Part shown: positions 33,076 through 42,108 of the stretch, piece after piece
Layout of the letters: every line of letters starts with the position of its first letter
How positions within the stretch are numbered: the stretch's first letter is position 1
Source of the DNA: DASQQQ01 sp036390995
GTDB lineage: Bacteria > Actinomycetota > UBA4738 > HRBIN12
Length of the DNA: 64,000 bases
Reading direction: 5' to 3'
Assembly: GCA_036390995.1 (NCBI GenBank)
Contig: DASWAT010000064.1
Span: forward strand, 23,252 to 87,251
The notes under the pieces: model-generated
Seen by the model: only the letters and a program-made list of their open reading frames with translations
Told to the model about the DNA's origin: nothing
Database searches by the model: none
Translations under genes and position numbers: made by a program

Positions 33076-34437
33076 ATGGGTGAGCCGACGATCGAGCGGG
33101 GGCGCGTCCACGAGCTGAAGCGCCGCGAGGACGAGCGGTTCGCGGCGGAGCACCCGCGCTCGTTGGAGCTGCTCGCCCGAGCCCGAGCTTCGATGCCGAA
33201 CGGCGTGCCGATGGCATGGTTGGCCGATCCCGGCACGTACGAGCACCCGGTGTGGGTCCTCGAGGGCAAGGGCGCGCGGTTCCGCGACGCCGACGGCCGG
33301 GAGTACGTGGATTTCAACCTCGCCGACATGAGCATGTTCTGCGGCTACGCGCCGGGACCCATCGTCGAGGCCGTGTCCCGCCGGATGGCGGGCGGGAACC
33401 AGTTCCTGCTGCCCGTCGAGGACTCCATCTGGGTCGCCGAGGAGCTGGCCCGGCGGTGGGCGCTCCCGAAGTGGCAGTTCACGCTGTCGGCCTCGCAGGC
33501 CAACACCGAGGTGATCCGTGTGGCGCGGGTCGCAACGGGCCGCTCGATCGGACTCATGTTCGAGGGCAAGTACCACGGCCACTTCGACCAAGCGCTCGTG
33601 GCACTGGAGGACGGGCACGAGGTGCCCGAGGAGCTCGGGCTGCCCGCCGGGGTCGCCGAGCAGACCCGCGTGATCGCGTTCAACGACCTCGAGGCGCTCG
33701 AGCGCGCGCTCGAGCCGCACGACGTCGCCGTGGTGCTCCTCGAACCGGCCATGACGAACAACCACGGCCTGATCCTTCCGGACCCCGGCTTCCACGAGGC
33801 GCTCCGACGGATCACGCGCGAGACCGGCACGCTCCTCGCGTACGACGAGACCCACACGCTCGTGTGCGGGCCCGGAGGGCTGGTCCGGGAGTGGAGCCTC
33901 GAGCCCGACCTCGTGTCGCTCGGCAAGTCGATCGCGGGCGGCGTGCCGATCGGCGCCTACGGGATGACCGACGACGTGGCCGAGGTGTTCCGCTCCGCCG
34001 ACCCGCCCGAGGGCGCTCACCCCGGGGTGGCCACCGGCGGCACCCTGTTCGCGAACGCGCTGACGTTCGCGGCCGCACGCGCCGCGCTCGGGGAGGTCCT
34101 CACCGCGGATGCCTACACGCACACCGCGGCGCTCGGCGGCCGGCTGGCAGACGGGATGGAGGTGTCGGTGCGGCGGGTCGGGCTGCCCTGGACGATCCAC
34201 AGGCTCTCCCCGCGGTCCGGGTACACATTCTCGAAACGGTTGCCGCGCAATGCTCGGGAGGCCATCGCCTGCGAAGACCGGCTGCTGGTGCACCTGATCC
34301 GCGTGTGGCTGGCGAACCGAGGCGTGTGGGAAGCGATCCCCGGAGCCGGGCCAACCGTATCGGTGCCCGCAGCGGAGGGCGACGTGGACGGCTACGTCGG
34401 GGCCTTCGCCGAGCTGCTGGCCGCGCTGACGGCCTAG
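33076..34437 (+). CDS. Class III aminotransferase / GSA-aminomutase-like
   Basis: 453-residue PLP enzyme of the class III group, closest in pattern to glutamate-1-semialdehyde aminomutase-like transaminases. The PLP lysine lies in VSLGKSIAGGVPIGAYG, the cofactor aspartate in LAYDETHT, and the phosphate-binding loop in SASQANTEVIRVAR. In the cofactor helix the usual S-G-x-E-A is SASQAN, an unusual substitution. Substrate unknown; heme biosynthesis is not implied by context. It shares CTAG with the convergent regulator gene (stop codons overlap at 34434-34437). Confidence 0.84.
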   Translation: MGEPTIERGRVHELKRREDERFAAEHPRSLELLARARASMPNGVPMAWLADPGTYEHPVWVLEGKGARFRDADGREYVDFNLADMSMFCGYAPGPIVEAVSRRMAGGNQFLLPVEDSIWVAEELARRWALPKWQFTLSASQANTEVIRVARVATGRSIGLMFEGKYHGHFDQALVALEDGHEVPEELGLPAGVAEQTRVIAFNDLEALERALEPHDVAVVLLEPAMTNNHGLILPDPGFHEALRRITRETGTLLAYDETHTLVCGPGGLVREWSLEPDLVSLGKSIAGGVPIGAYGMTDDVAEVFRSADPPEGAHPGVATGGTLFANALTFAAARAALGEVLTADAYTHTAALGGRLADGMEVSVRRVGLPWTIHRLSPRSGYTFSKRLPRNAREAIACEDRLLVHLIRVWLANRGVWEAIPGAGPTVSVPAAEGDVDGYVGAFAELLAALTA

Positions 34438-37400
34438 GAGGTTCTCGCGAGGGCGCGGCCCAGGAGCTCGTCCGCCTCGTCCACGAAGACCCGCGCCCCG
34501 AGCAAGCTCATCACGTCGCGCGCCTTCCGCAGGGCCTCGGCGGCCTCGGCCGTCCGACCGAGCCCCAGCAGGCACCGGCCCCTGCCGAGCAGCGACCGGC
34601 CTCGCTCCAGAGGGAACCCGTAGTCCGTCCAGACCCTCACCGAGCGCGCATACAGCTCCTCGGCCCGTGCGAGGTCCCCGCCATGCTCGGCCAGGATCGC
34701 CCGGCACGTGAGCAGCGACAGCTCCTGCCGGGTGGCGGTGGGCTCACCTGCGCCGTCGACGAGCTCCTCGGCGCGGCCGACCTGGCCGATCCGGATCAGC
34801 ACCCGGACGGCGACCGGCAAGAACATCCGCCGGTAGTCGGGCTGGTCCTCGGTGGCCTCCAGGAACTCGTCGAGCAGCCCGGCGGAGCCCTCGAGGTCGC
34901 CCTGCCGGTACCGGAGCTCGGCGACGACCAGCAGCGACGGCGCGAGGTACTCGGCGTACTGGATGTCACGGGCCCGCGCGAGCAGTCCCTCGGCCGTCGC
35001 CGCAACGGGTTCGAGCTCGCCGCGCCGCAGGAACACCCACGACCGGTAGATGAGGGCCACCGTGCCGACCCGCGTGGCGCCGTGGGCCTGCTCCCACTCG
35101 AGCATGTCCCCGGCGATGCGCAGGACGCGATCCCAGTCGCCGAGGTCGAAGAGCGCCTCCAGCGCGCCGCCCTCGGCCCACATCGCCATCGTGGTGAACC
35201 CCCGGACCTCACAGAACTCGGTCATGTCGGCCCACACGGCCGAGGCCGCGGACGGTCCCTCCCACGCCCACAGCGCGTAGGCGAGGTTGTTGTACGCCAC
35301 CGCAGTCTCCTCGCCCAGGCCGAGCTCGAGCGCGCGGCGAAGCGCCTCCCGCAGGTCGTCCAGGCCCTCGCGATCGCCCAGCGCGCTGCGGGCCGCCCCC
35401 CGGTACTGGAGCGCCAGGACCTCCTCGTCCTCCAGCCCGAGCTCGTCCGCGAGGCCGATGGCCCGCTCGGCCCACGGGATGGCCTCCGCGCTCTCCCCGG
35501 CGACGTACAGGTGAGCGGCCATGCGGGTGCACGCCCGCGCGAGCTCCGGGCCCGGCCCCTCGCGCTCCAGCAGCGTGATCGCCTCGCGTAGCAGCCCTCG
35601 CGCCTCCTCGCCGTGCTTCGTCGGCAGGCGGGACAGCCGGGCCATGGTCTCCCCCAGGCCGAGGTCGTCGCCCTGGAACTCGCGCATGGCCAGCGCGAAG
35701 TCCTCTTCGGCCTGGGCGAACCGCCCGAGAGCCCCCGCCACCTCCGCCGCCTCCACCAGGGCCCGGGTCCGGTCGGGGTCGCCCACCGCCAACACCTCCC
35801 GGGCCCGGCGGTAGAACGTCTCGGCCCGGGTCGCATCGAGCCGCTTCGCCCGGTCGCCGGCGAGGAGCAGTGCCGAGCCGGCGTCGCGCTCCAGCTCCGG
35901 CGTGACCTGCCCCGTGGCTCGGGCCAGCTCCAGGGCCTCGCCGTAATGGTGGGCCAGGAGCTCCGACAGATCCGAGACCCGATCTCCCGCCACGCTTCGG
36001 ATCCAGGAGGCCACCGCCAGGTGCTTGACCCCGCGCGCGGCGCGTGGGATCTGTCCGTACGCCACGTCTTGCACGAGGACGTGCCAGAACGCGTACTCGG
36101 CCTCCCCCTTCACGGTGGAGATCCGGGAGGGTCGAACGAACTCGCGACGGACGAGCTCGTGGAGGATGACCTCCGCCTCGTCGCGACCGATCCCGGCCAT
36201 CGACGCCACGGCGCCAGCCCAGAAGACCTTGCCGGCGACGGCGGCATCCTGCAGCACCACCTTGTGGTCGAGCGGCAGCGTGTCGAGGCGCGCCCCGATC
36301 AGCAGCTGGAGGGTCTGCGGGACGGCGACCTCTGCGGCCGCGCCCGACACCCCTCGAGCCACGTCCACGATCCCCTGGTCCCGCAGCATCCGGACGAACT
36401 CCTCGGCGTACAGGGGGTTACCGCCCGAGCGCTCCAGCAGCGTGGCCTGGGTCTGCGCCGGCAGCACGGCGCTGTCGAGGAGCGCGGACACGAGCATCGC
36501 GGTCTCCTGGGAGGAGAACGGCGCCAGCGCGATCGAGGTGGCGTTGCGGCGTCCTCCCCCCCAGTTCGGATGGCGCTGGTAAAGCTCCGGACGGGCCGCG
36601 CAGACCACCAGGAGCGGCAGCCCCACGATCCAGTCCACAACGTGCTCGATGAACGCGAGCATCGGCTCGTCGGCCCAGTGGAGGTCCTCGAACACCAGGA
36701 TCGTGGGCGAGCTCGCGGCCAGCGCCTCCACCCATCGTCGCCAGGCGGTGAACAGCTCCTCCCTCGGCACGTCGGCCGCGGAGCGCGGCAACCCTGCGAG
36801 GGGCGCGAGCCGAGCCTGCATCCAGTCCCGCTCGCCAGGATCGGCCACGAACGGCTCGACGGCGCCCCGAAGCTTCGGCTCGACGTCGGCCGGCGGGTCG
36901 GACTCGAGGATCCCGGCCTCCGCTTTCACGATCTCGGCGAGCGCCCAGAAGCTGATCCCCTCGCCGTACGGCAGGCACCGGCCCTGGCGCCACCGGATGA
37001 GATCGGGGAACTCGTCGACGAACGAGCCGAGCTCCTGGATCAGGCGCGTCTTGCCCACGCCGGGCTCGCCCGTGATCGTGACCAGCTGAACGGATGATTC
37101 CGAGACCGCCCGGCGGAACGCACCCTCCAGCAGCGTGCGTTCCTCCCGACGACCGATGAACGGCGTCTGCGGCTGCGGACGCGCATCCACGCCGAACCGG
37201 CTCCGAGCCTCGACGGCCCGCCACACCTCGAGGGGCTCCGCCTTGCCCTTCACCACGACGGGATCGCGATCCTCGTAGCTGAAGGCGCGGTCGGTCGCCC
37301 GGTGCGTGGGCTCGCCTACCACGATCTCGCCCTCGGCGGCGATCTGCAGGAGCCGCGAGGCCGTATTCACCACGTCGCCGGTCACGGCTTCGCCGATCTG

Positions 37401-37844
37401 CGGACCGGAGCCGGGCCGAGCCACGACCGCCTCCCCCGTGTTCACGCCGACCCGCACGGCGGCCGGCAGGTGCGGGTTGCGCTCGGCGAGCCCGGGCATC
37501 GCCTCCACCACGTTCAGGGCCGCGCGGACGGCACGCTCCGGATCGTCCTCGTGTGCTACCGGAGCGCCGAACACGCCGAGCACCGTGGGGCCCATGAACT
37601 TGTCGATGGTGCCGCCGAAGTTCGTGACCTGCTGCCGGACCAGGCCGTGGTAGGGGGCGAGGGCCTGTTGCAGGTCCTCGGGATCGCCGCCCTCGCCGAC
37701 GCCGAGCAGCTCACAGAACACCACGGTGACGATCTTGCGCTCCTCGCCGCCGGGACCCGCCGGTGGCGCGAGCGCCGAGCCGCACCGGCCGCAGAACCGC
37801 GCCCGGTCGGGGTTCTCCTCGCCGCAGTGCCCGCAGACCAGCAC
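34434..37844 (-). CDS. Large regulator: zinc ribbon, degenerate cyclase domain, AAA ATPase and TPR array
   Basis: 1136 residues. Order: zinc ribbon (C4, C7, C18, C21), class III cyclase-like domain (about 37-200), STAND/AAA ATPase with Walker A GEPGVGKTRL and Walker B VFEDLHWADE, then a long TPR-like helical array to the end. The cyclase domain has lost both metal aspartates: FCELLG gives E45 and MGPTVLG gives P86. It keeps K82 and the VNTASRL Asn/Arg segment. It is therefore probably a nucleotide-binding or regulatory pseudocyclase. GTG 37844 is leaderless. No DNA-binding domain is evident. Confidence 0.86.
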   Translation of the reverse strand: MLVCGHCGEENPDRARFCGRCGSALAPPAGPGGEERKIVTVVFCELLGVGEGGDPEDLQQALAPYHGLVRQQVTNFGGTIDKFMGPTVLGVFGAPVAHEDDPERAVRAALNVVEAMPGLAERNPHLPAAVRVGVNTGEAVVARPGSGPQIGEAVTGDVVNTASRLLQIAAEGEIVVGEPTHRATDRAFSYEDRDPVVVKGKAEPLEVWRAVEARSRFGVDARPQPQTPFIGRREERTLLEGAFRRAVSESSVQLVTITGEPGVGKTRLIQELGSFVDEFPDLIRWRQGRCLPYGEGISFWALAEIVKAEAGILESDPPADVEPKLRGAVEPFVADPGERDWMQARLAPLAGLPRSAADVPREELFTAWRRWVEALAASSPTILVFEDLHWADEPMLAFIEHVVDWIVGLPLLVVCAARPELYQRHPNWGGGRRNATSIALAPFSSQETAMLVSALLDSAVLPAQTQATLLERSGGNPLYAEEFVRMLRDQGIVDVARGVSGAAAEVAVPQTLQLLIGARLDTLPLDHKVVLQDAAVAGKVFWAGAVASMAGIGRDEAEVILHELVRREFVRPSRISTVKGEAEYAFWHVLVQDVAYGQIPRAARGVKHLAVASWIRSVAGDRVSDLSELLAHHYGEALELARATGQVTPELERDAGSALLLAGDRAKRLDATRAETFYRRAREVLAVGDPDRTRALVEAAEVAGALGRFAQAEEDFALAMREFQGDDLGLGETMARLSRLPTKHGEEARGLLREAITLLEREGPGPELARACTRMAAHLYVAGESAEAIPWAERAIGLADELGLEDEEVLALQYRGAARSALGDREGLDDLREALRRALELGLGEETAVAYNNLAYALWAWEGPSAASAVWADMTEFCEVRGFTTMAMWAEGGALEALFDLGDWDRVLRIAGDMLEWEQAHGATRVGTVALIYRSWVFLRRGELEPVAATAEGLLARARDIQYAEYLAPSLLVVAELRYRQGDLEGSAGLLDEFLEATEDQPDYRRMFLPVAVRVLIRIGQVGRAEELVDGAGEPTATRQELSLLTCRAILAEHGGDLARAEELYARSVRVWTDYGFPLERGRSLLGRGRCLLGLGRTAEAAEALRKARDVMSLLGARVFVDEADELLGRALARTS

Positions 37845-37850
37845 GCGGCA

Positions 37851-37856
37851 AGTCTA
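37851..37856 (-). promoter_or_regulatory. -10 box TAGACT of the large regulator
   Basis: On the minus strand TAGACT ends six bases before GTG 37844. It lies immediately beside the stop codon region of the upstream adenosine deaminase gene, so the regulator could be transcribed separately. Confidence 0.45.
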
Positions 37857-37860
37857 CGGG

Positions 37861-38865
37861 TCACCCGGCCGTGGCCAGCCAGCCGTCGATGCCCTGCTCG
37901 ATGTCGGCCTTCAGGGCGTCGTCGGCGAAGGACGCACGGACGCCGTTCCGCGCGATGGCGCCGAGAACCTCGTCGTCGAGCCCGAACGTCTCGCGGACCA
38001 GCTCGTACTCGCCGGTGAGCGGCGAGGAGAACATCGACGGATCGTCGCTGTTCAGCGTGACCACGAGGCCGGCGTCGAGCAGCCTCGGCAGCGGGTGGGC
38101 GCCCATCGACCGGACCACGCGTGTCATCACGTTCGAGGTCGGACAGACCTCGAGCGGGATCCGCCGATCGCGGAGCTCGGTCACGAGGCGCTCGTCCTCC
38201 AAGCACCGGATGCCGTGCCCCAGGCGCTCGGCCCGGAGCGAGTCGAGCGCCCCCCGGATGCTGGCCGGGCCGGCCGTCTCCCCCGCGTGCGGCAGGGAGT
38301 GCAGGCCGGCGTCCGTGGCCCGATGGAAGAGCTCCGCGTAGGCCTCCGGCGGATGGCGCTCGTCGCCCCCCAGGCCGACGCCGATCACGCCGTCGGCGCG
38401 GTGCCGGACCGCCGACTCGAGGGCCGCGCGGGAGAGCTCCATCGGCAGGCCTCGGACCAGGTCCACGAGGGGGCGGCAGACGATCCCGAAGTCGCGCTCC
38501 CCGTCGGCGAACCCCTGGAGCACGCCGAGGACCGGCCCGTCCCAGTCGTCCAGGCGCGGCCCGTGCTCGGGCAGCGAGAACGAGACCTCGGCGTACCGGA
38601 CGCCCTGCGCCGCCTCGTCCTCGCAGAGCTCGTACGCGATCCGGCGGAAGTCCGCGGGCGCGCACAGGCACTGGAGCCCGGCCACCCACTCGTCGATGAA
38701 GTGCCGGAAGTCCCGGAAGCCGTATCGTCCGTCGCGCAGACCCTCCGGCAGCTCGACGCCGGCCCGCGAGGCCAGCTCGACGACGGTCGACGGGCGCATC
38801 GACCCCTCGAGGTGGACGTGCAGGTCCACCTTCGGGAGTGCGGACAAGGCTCGGCCGGCGTTCAT
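37861..38865 (-). CDS. add: Adenosine deaminase
   Basis: 334-residue zinc hydrolase that converts adenosine to inosine in purine salvage. The metal and catalytic motifs are intact: KVDLHVHLEGS near the N terminus, the HAGE segment with catalytic glutamate, ERLGHGIRC, and the terminal metal aspartate in TLNSDDPSMF. Length and order match bacterial adenosine or adenine deaminases; the branch that uses adenine cannot be excluded. The ATG at 38865 is leaderless. Next to a cyclase-related gene it could recycle adenosine, but that link is only positional. Confidence 0.9.
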   Translation of the reverse strand: MNAGRALSALPKVDLHVHLEGSMRPSTVVELASRAGVELPEGLRDGRYGFRDFRHFIDEWVAGLQCLCAPADFRRIAYELCEDEAAQGVRYAEVSFSLPEHGPRLDDWDGPVLGVLQGFADGERDFGIVCRPLVDLVRGLPMELSRAALESAVRHRADGVIGVGLGGDERHPPEAYAELFHRATDAGLHSLPHAGETAGPASIRGALDSLRAERLGHGIRCLEDERLVTELRDRRIPLEVCPTSNVMTRVVRSMGAHPLPRLLDAGLVVTLNSDDPSMFSSPLTGEYELVRETFGLDDEVLGAIARNGVRASFADDALKADIEQGIDGWLATAG

Positions 38866-38873
38866 GGCCGGCG

Positions 38874-38879
38874 AGCCTA
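38874..38879 (-). promoter_or_regulatory. -10 box TAGGCT of add
   Basis: On the minus strand TAGGCT ends eight bases before ATG 38865, with no ribosome-binding sequence between. Confidence 0.45.
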
Positions 38880-38887
38880 TCGGACCG

Positions 38888-40612
38888 CTACGCGGCCGGG
38901 ATCCTCCGCCCGTACATCTCCTCGGCTGCCGGCCGCCCCGCGGGTGCCCCGGCGTCGCCCGGCAGCCAGCCGGCGGTTCCGCCCGGTGCCTGCCGGGCCA
39001 TGGCCTCGGCCATCATGCGGACCAGCCGAGCCCCCCACGGACCCCAGCAGTGCGGCTTGTTCTTGCCGTAGTGGAACTCCGCCTCGGCAGCCGGGTGGGT
39101 GGTCGAGTCCAGGAACGCCTGCAGCAGCTCGACCGCGTTGTTGAGGAAGAACGTGTCGTCGTCGCCCACCCAGACGTGGATCTTCCCGGCCAGCTTCGGG
39201 CCCACGCCCGACCAGTGCTCGTCGAGGTACCAACGCAGGTCCATGGGGTGCCAGGCCCTCGCCACGGCGTGGTCGATCTCGCCGGTCATCTTGTCCCAGA
39301 TGGGGGCCGGATAGCCGTCCTCGCCCTGGGGACCGTACACGGCCTGCCAGATGTCCCACTGACCGAGCTGCGAGCGACCGTTCGTTCCGAGCGCCGCCTC
39401 CCAGTGGTTCTCCTCGTCCATGGTCCAGATCGTGTCGCCGGGGACGGTCCTGGCGGACGGCCTCGGCACCTGCTCCCACTCGTACGGGGTCCAGTAGGCG
39501 TTCTGATCCTCGTACACGTTCACGAGCTGGTGGGACCGGAAGTCCACGGAGTCCGGGCACAGACCCCACGCCCCACCGTAGAAGCCCGGGTAGAAGACCT
39601 GCTGCGCGAGCGCCTCCCAGCCTCCGGTCGACCCGCCCGTGAGGGTCCGGGCCCAGGGCTTGGGCATCCCCCGGAACTGCTTCTGGATCGCGGGGATGAG
39701 CTCGTCGACGATGGCATCGCCGTAGGGCCCGAGGTTCGCCGAGTTCACCGCGTACGAGTCGTCGAAGAACGGGTTCTCGTGCCGGAGCTCGACCACGATC
39801 GCACGAGGCGCGGCGTCCGACACCCACCACTTGGAGAACCGTCCCGCGAGCTTCTCGTCGAACCCGAACGGGTTGTCGAACGGGAAGTGCCCGTGCAGGT
39901 AGATCACCGGGTACCGGCGAGTCCCGTTCGCCCGGTACCCCTCGGGGAGCAGCACGTTCGCCGCGATGTACATCGGCTGGCCCCAGAACTCGGTGAGCAG
40001 GTGGCTCCGGATCTTGACGTGCTTCACGTGCTTCGAGTCCTTGGGGTTCCCCTGCTGGCAGGTTCCGCCCTTGGGAACGGGATCGGAGGGCTCGATGGTC
40101 TGGTCCAGCGTCAGGTCGACGGCGCCGGCGTCCGGCGACAGATGCAGCTTGACCGGTGTGCTGTACAGGTTCCCCGGCGAGTCCAGGAAGTACCCGCCGT
40201 CGCCGCACGGCAGGTGCAGCTGCACGACGGACCCGTCGGATCGATCGAACGTGGTGTAGACGTTCAGGAACGCCTGCACCGAGTAGTCGCCTGCCGGGAG
40301 CTGGTCGAGCGAGGCGAGCGGGTACCCGTAGACGTCGGCCCCGCCGTCCAGCACCATGGCTTGCCCCGGCGCCACGTCGGAGACGTCCGTACCCCAGAAC
40401 GGCGGACCGAGGATGTCCACCTGGAACCGCGGCTCCGGATCTTGCGTCGTGGACACGATCACGAACACCCGGCCTGTCGCCGCGTCCGCGCGCACGTCCG
40501 ATCCGAACGACACCCGGAACTGGAGCGCCCCAGCTCCCTGAGCGCCTCCGGCCGTCCCGAACGCGGCCGTCGCCAGCACCAGCGCCGCAACCCACGCAGC
40601 ATGTCTGCGCAT
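38888..40612 (-). CDS. Secreted alpha/beta-hydrolase (esterase D-like)
   Basis: 574 residues. A Sec signal peptide (MRRHAAWVAALVLATAAFG, cleavage near residue 27) is followed by a beta-rich domain of about 160 residues and then an alpha/beta-hydrolase of the putative esterase (PF00756-like) type. VIYLHGHFPFDNPFGF forms the oxyanion region and TGGSTGGWEALAQ the nucleophile elbow (serine). A later PHCWGPWG segment may supply the histidine. It would act outside the cell on an ester or acyl substrate. It is separate from its neighbours; regulation not visible. Confidence 0.83.
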   Translation of the reverse strand: MRRHAAWVAALVLATAAFGTAGGAQGAGALQFRVSFGSDVRADAATGRVFVIVSTTQDPEPRFQVDILGPPFWGTDVSDVAPGQAMVLDGGADVYGYPLASLDQLPAGDYSVQAFLNVYTTFDRSDGSVVQLHLPCGDGGYFLDSPGNLYSTPVKLHLSPDAGAVDLTLDQTIEPSDPVPKGGTCQQGNPKDSKHVKHVKIRSHLLTEFWGQPMYIAANVLLPEGYRANGTRRYPVIYLHGHFPFDNPFGFDEKLAGRFSKWWVSDAAPRAIVVELRHENPFFDDSYAVNSANLGPYGDAIVDELIPAIQKQFRGMPKPWARTLTGGSTGGWEALAQQVFYPGFYGGAWGLCPDSVDFRSHQLVNVYEDQNAYWTPYEWEQVPRPSARTVPGDTIWTMDEENHWEAALGTNGRSQLGQWDIWQAVYGPQGEDGYPAPIWDKMTGEIDHAVARAWHPMDLRWYLDEHWSGVGPKLAGKIHVWVGDDDTFFLNNAVELLQAFLDSTTHPAAEAEFHYGKNKPHCWGPWGARLVRMMAEAMARQAPGGTAGWLPGDAGAPAGRPAAEEMYGRRIPAA

Positions 40613-40684
40613 GGCCCCCTCCTTCGGTGTGCCTCCTGCCGAACCTACTCCCTCCCCCAGGGGTCGCCGGAGGGGCGAAGGTCC

Positions 40685-41518
40685 CTAGCGGACGAGGCGC
40701 GAGAGCCGCCGGTCGGCGAGCACCTTGCCGCCGGTCTGGCAGGTGGGGCAGTACGTGACCTCGTGCGACTCGTACGAGATCCGCCGGAGGTCGTCACCGC
40801 ACATCGGGCACGGTGTCCCGGAGCGGCCGTGCACGGTGAAGTGATCGCCGATCTTCGTGGGGAGCCCTCCCGTGCGCCGGCGTTCGACCTCGAGGGCTTC
40901 GGCGAGGATCGAGCGCGTGGCGTCGAGGAGATCCGCTCGCTGCTTCGCGGACAGCGAAGCGAGCGTCGCGTAGGGAGACAGCTTCGCTCGGTGCAGGACG
41001 TCGTCCGAGTAGCCGCGGCCGATGCCGGCCACCGTTCGCTGGTCGCGCAGGATCGTGTGGATCCGCCGTCCATCGTCGCCCTCGAGCACGAACCGCTCGA
41101 ACGCCGGCGAGTCCGGCTCGGGGCCCAGCTTGGCCAGGGGCCCGTCGTCGCCATCGCCGAGGATCCACCACCCGGCCTTGCGCTCGCGCCCGAACTCCTT
41201 CACCAGGATCGATGGACGCGCGTCGAAGCGCAGCCGGAGGACGGCGCCGCGAGGCTTCGTCCGCTTCGGGGGGTCCTCCACATCCACGCGTCCTCCCTGC
41301 GACAGGTGCACCAACAGTCGCGGGCCGTCGAGATGGAAGACCAAGAACTTGCCGCGACGGCCGACCGTACGCAGCGGACGCCCCTCGAGCTCCGAGACGC
41401 GCGGGGTGACGGTCTTGAGCGACGAGAAGCTCAGGAGGTCGGCGCCCTGCAGCGTCGTGCCGCCCACGGCGGCGTCCAGCCGCTCGGCGAGGGCTTGCAC
41501 CTCGGGGAGCTCCGGCAT
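40685..41518 (-). CDS. Fpg/Nei-family DNA glycosylase
   Basis: 277-residue bifunctional glycosylase/AP lyase for oxidised bases. It begins MPELPEVQALAERL, so the catalytic proline and glutamate 3 are present, and the H2TH region contains GIGRGYSDDVLHRAKLSPYA. It ends with a CPMC...CPTC zinc finger that inserts into DNA. Length and finger agree with Fpg (MutM) or Nei-like enzymes; which oxidised base it favours cannot be told. ATG 41518 is leaderless. Confidence 0.9.
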   Translation of the reverse strand: MPELPEVQALAERLDAAVGGTTLQGADLLSFSSLKTVTPRVSELEGRPLRTVGRRGKFLVFHLDGPRLLVHLSQGGRVDVEDPPKRTKPRGAVLRLRFDARPSILVKEFGRERKAGWWILGDGDDGPLAKLGPEPDSPAFERFVLEGDDGRRIHTILRDQRTVAGIGRGYSDDVLHRAKLSPYATLASLSAKQRADLLDATRSILAEALEVERRRTGGLPTKIGDHFTVHGRSGTPCPMCGDDLRRISYESHEVTYCPTCQTGGKVLADRRLSRLVR

Positions 41519-41524
41519 CCCGCC

Positions 41525-41530
41525 ACTCTA
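41525..41530 (-). promoter_or_regulatory. -10 box TAGAGT of the glycosylase gene
   Basis: On the minus strand TAGAGT ends six bases before ATG 41518 and no ribosome site is present. Confidence 0.45.
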
Positions 41531-41606
41531 GCCACCCGAACGCGATCGAGCCGCCGGGCGGCTTCCGGCGGCTCGATCGACGTCGTGCTCGTTCAGGCGG
41601 TGATGT

Positions 41607-41843
41607 TCATGCGGTGATCAGCTCCCGAGCGCTCATCGTCCGGCGTATCGCGGCGGCCCGGGCGGCCACGTACACGCCGGACAGGCCAACGAGCCCGTAC
41701 ACGACCCGGGTGATCGCGCTGGTCTCTCCGAAGTCCATCCCGAACAGCGCGGCCACGAGGTCGAACCTGGCGATCGCCACCAGACCCCAGTTGAGCGCGC
41801 CAACGAGCACCAGCAACAGGGCCAGGACATCGAGCTTCTTCAT
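41607..41843 (-). CDS. DUF378 small membrane protein
   Basis: 78 residues: KKLDVLALLLVLVGALNWGLVAIARFDLVA is the DUF378 hallmark (with the NWGL turn), followed by a second helix containing VVYGLVGLSGVY. Two membrane helices in all. Function unknown. ATG 41843 has AAAGGAG upstream, so this gene is leadered, unlike its neighbours. It stands alone downstream of a truncated acetyltransferase. Confidence 0.82.
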   Translation of the reverse strand: MKKLDVLALLLVLVGALNWGLVAIARFDLVAALFGMDFGETSAITRVVYGLVGLSGVYVAARAAAIRRTMSARELITA

Positions 41844-41904
41844 CGGTGCGGCTCCTTTCGCTCCGTCGGACCCCCTCGGTCCGTCGATCCCATGATGCCG
41901 GAAG

Positions 41905-42108
41905 CTATGCGACGTCGTCCATTCTGGCAGCCACAGTGCATAGGTTTTGGCCCGAGCCACTCGGCGGACTGGTCGCGGGTGGCGGTGGTCCGTCGCCGAT
42001 GAACCGCATGACCTCGGGCTCGGCGTACATCGCGGCCAGGTCGTCCATATCCTCGGGGACGAACGGTCGCAGACGCAGGCGCGCGGTCTCGATGACCGGG
42101 ATGCTCAT
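41905..42108 (-). pseudogene. Truncated GNAT acetyltransferase
   Basis: 67-residue frame. The first 40 residues (SIPVIETARLRLRPFVPEDMDDLAAMYAEP, given here in part, then EVMRFIGDG) are a normal GNAT start of the RimJ/RimL type. The sequence then departs into proline/serine-rich residues and stops. The acetyl-CoA-binding part is absent. The ATG overlaps the stop of the decarboxylase gene upstream (ATGA), so it was probably the second gene of that operon before deletion of its 3' part near 41985. Confidence 0.62.

Noticed and set aside
38877..40595. 572-residue frame overlapping the secreted esterase
   Set aside because: Same strand, other frame. The esterase frame has a signal peptide and nucleophile elbow; the alternative is Arg/Gly-rich without motifs.
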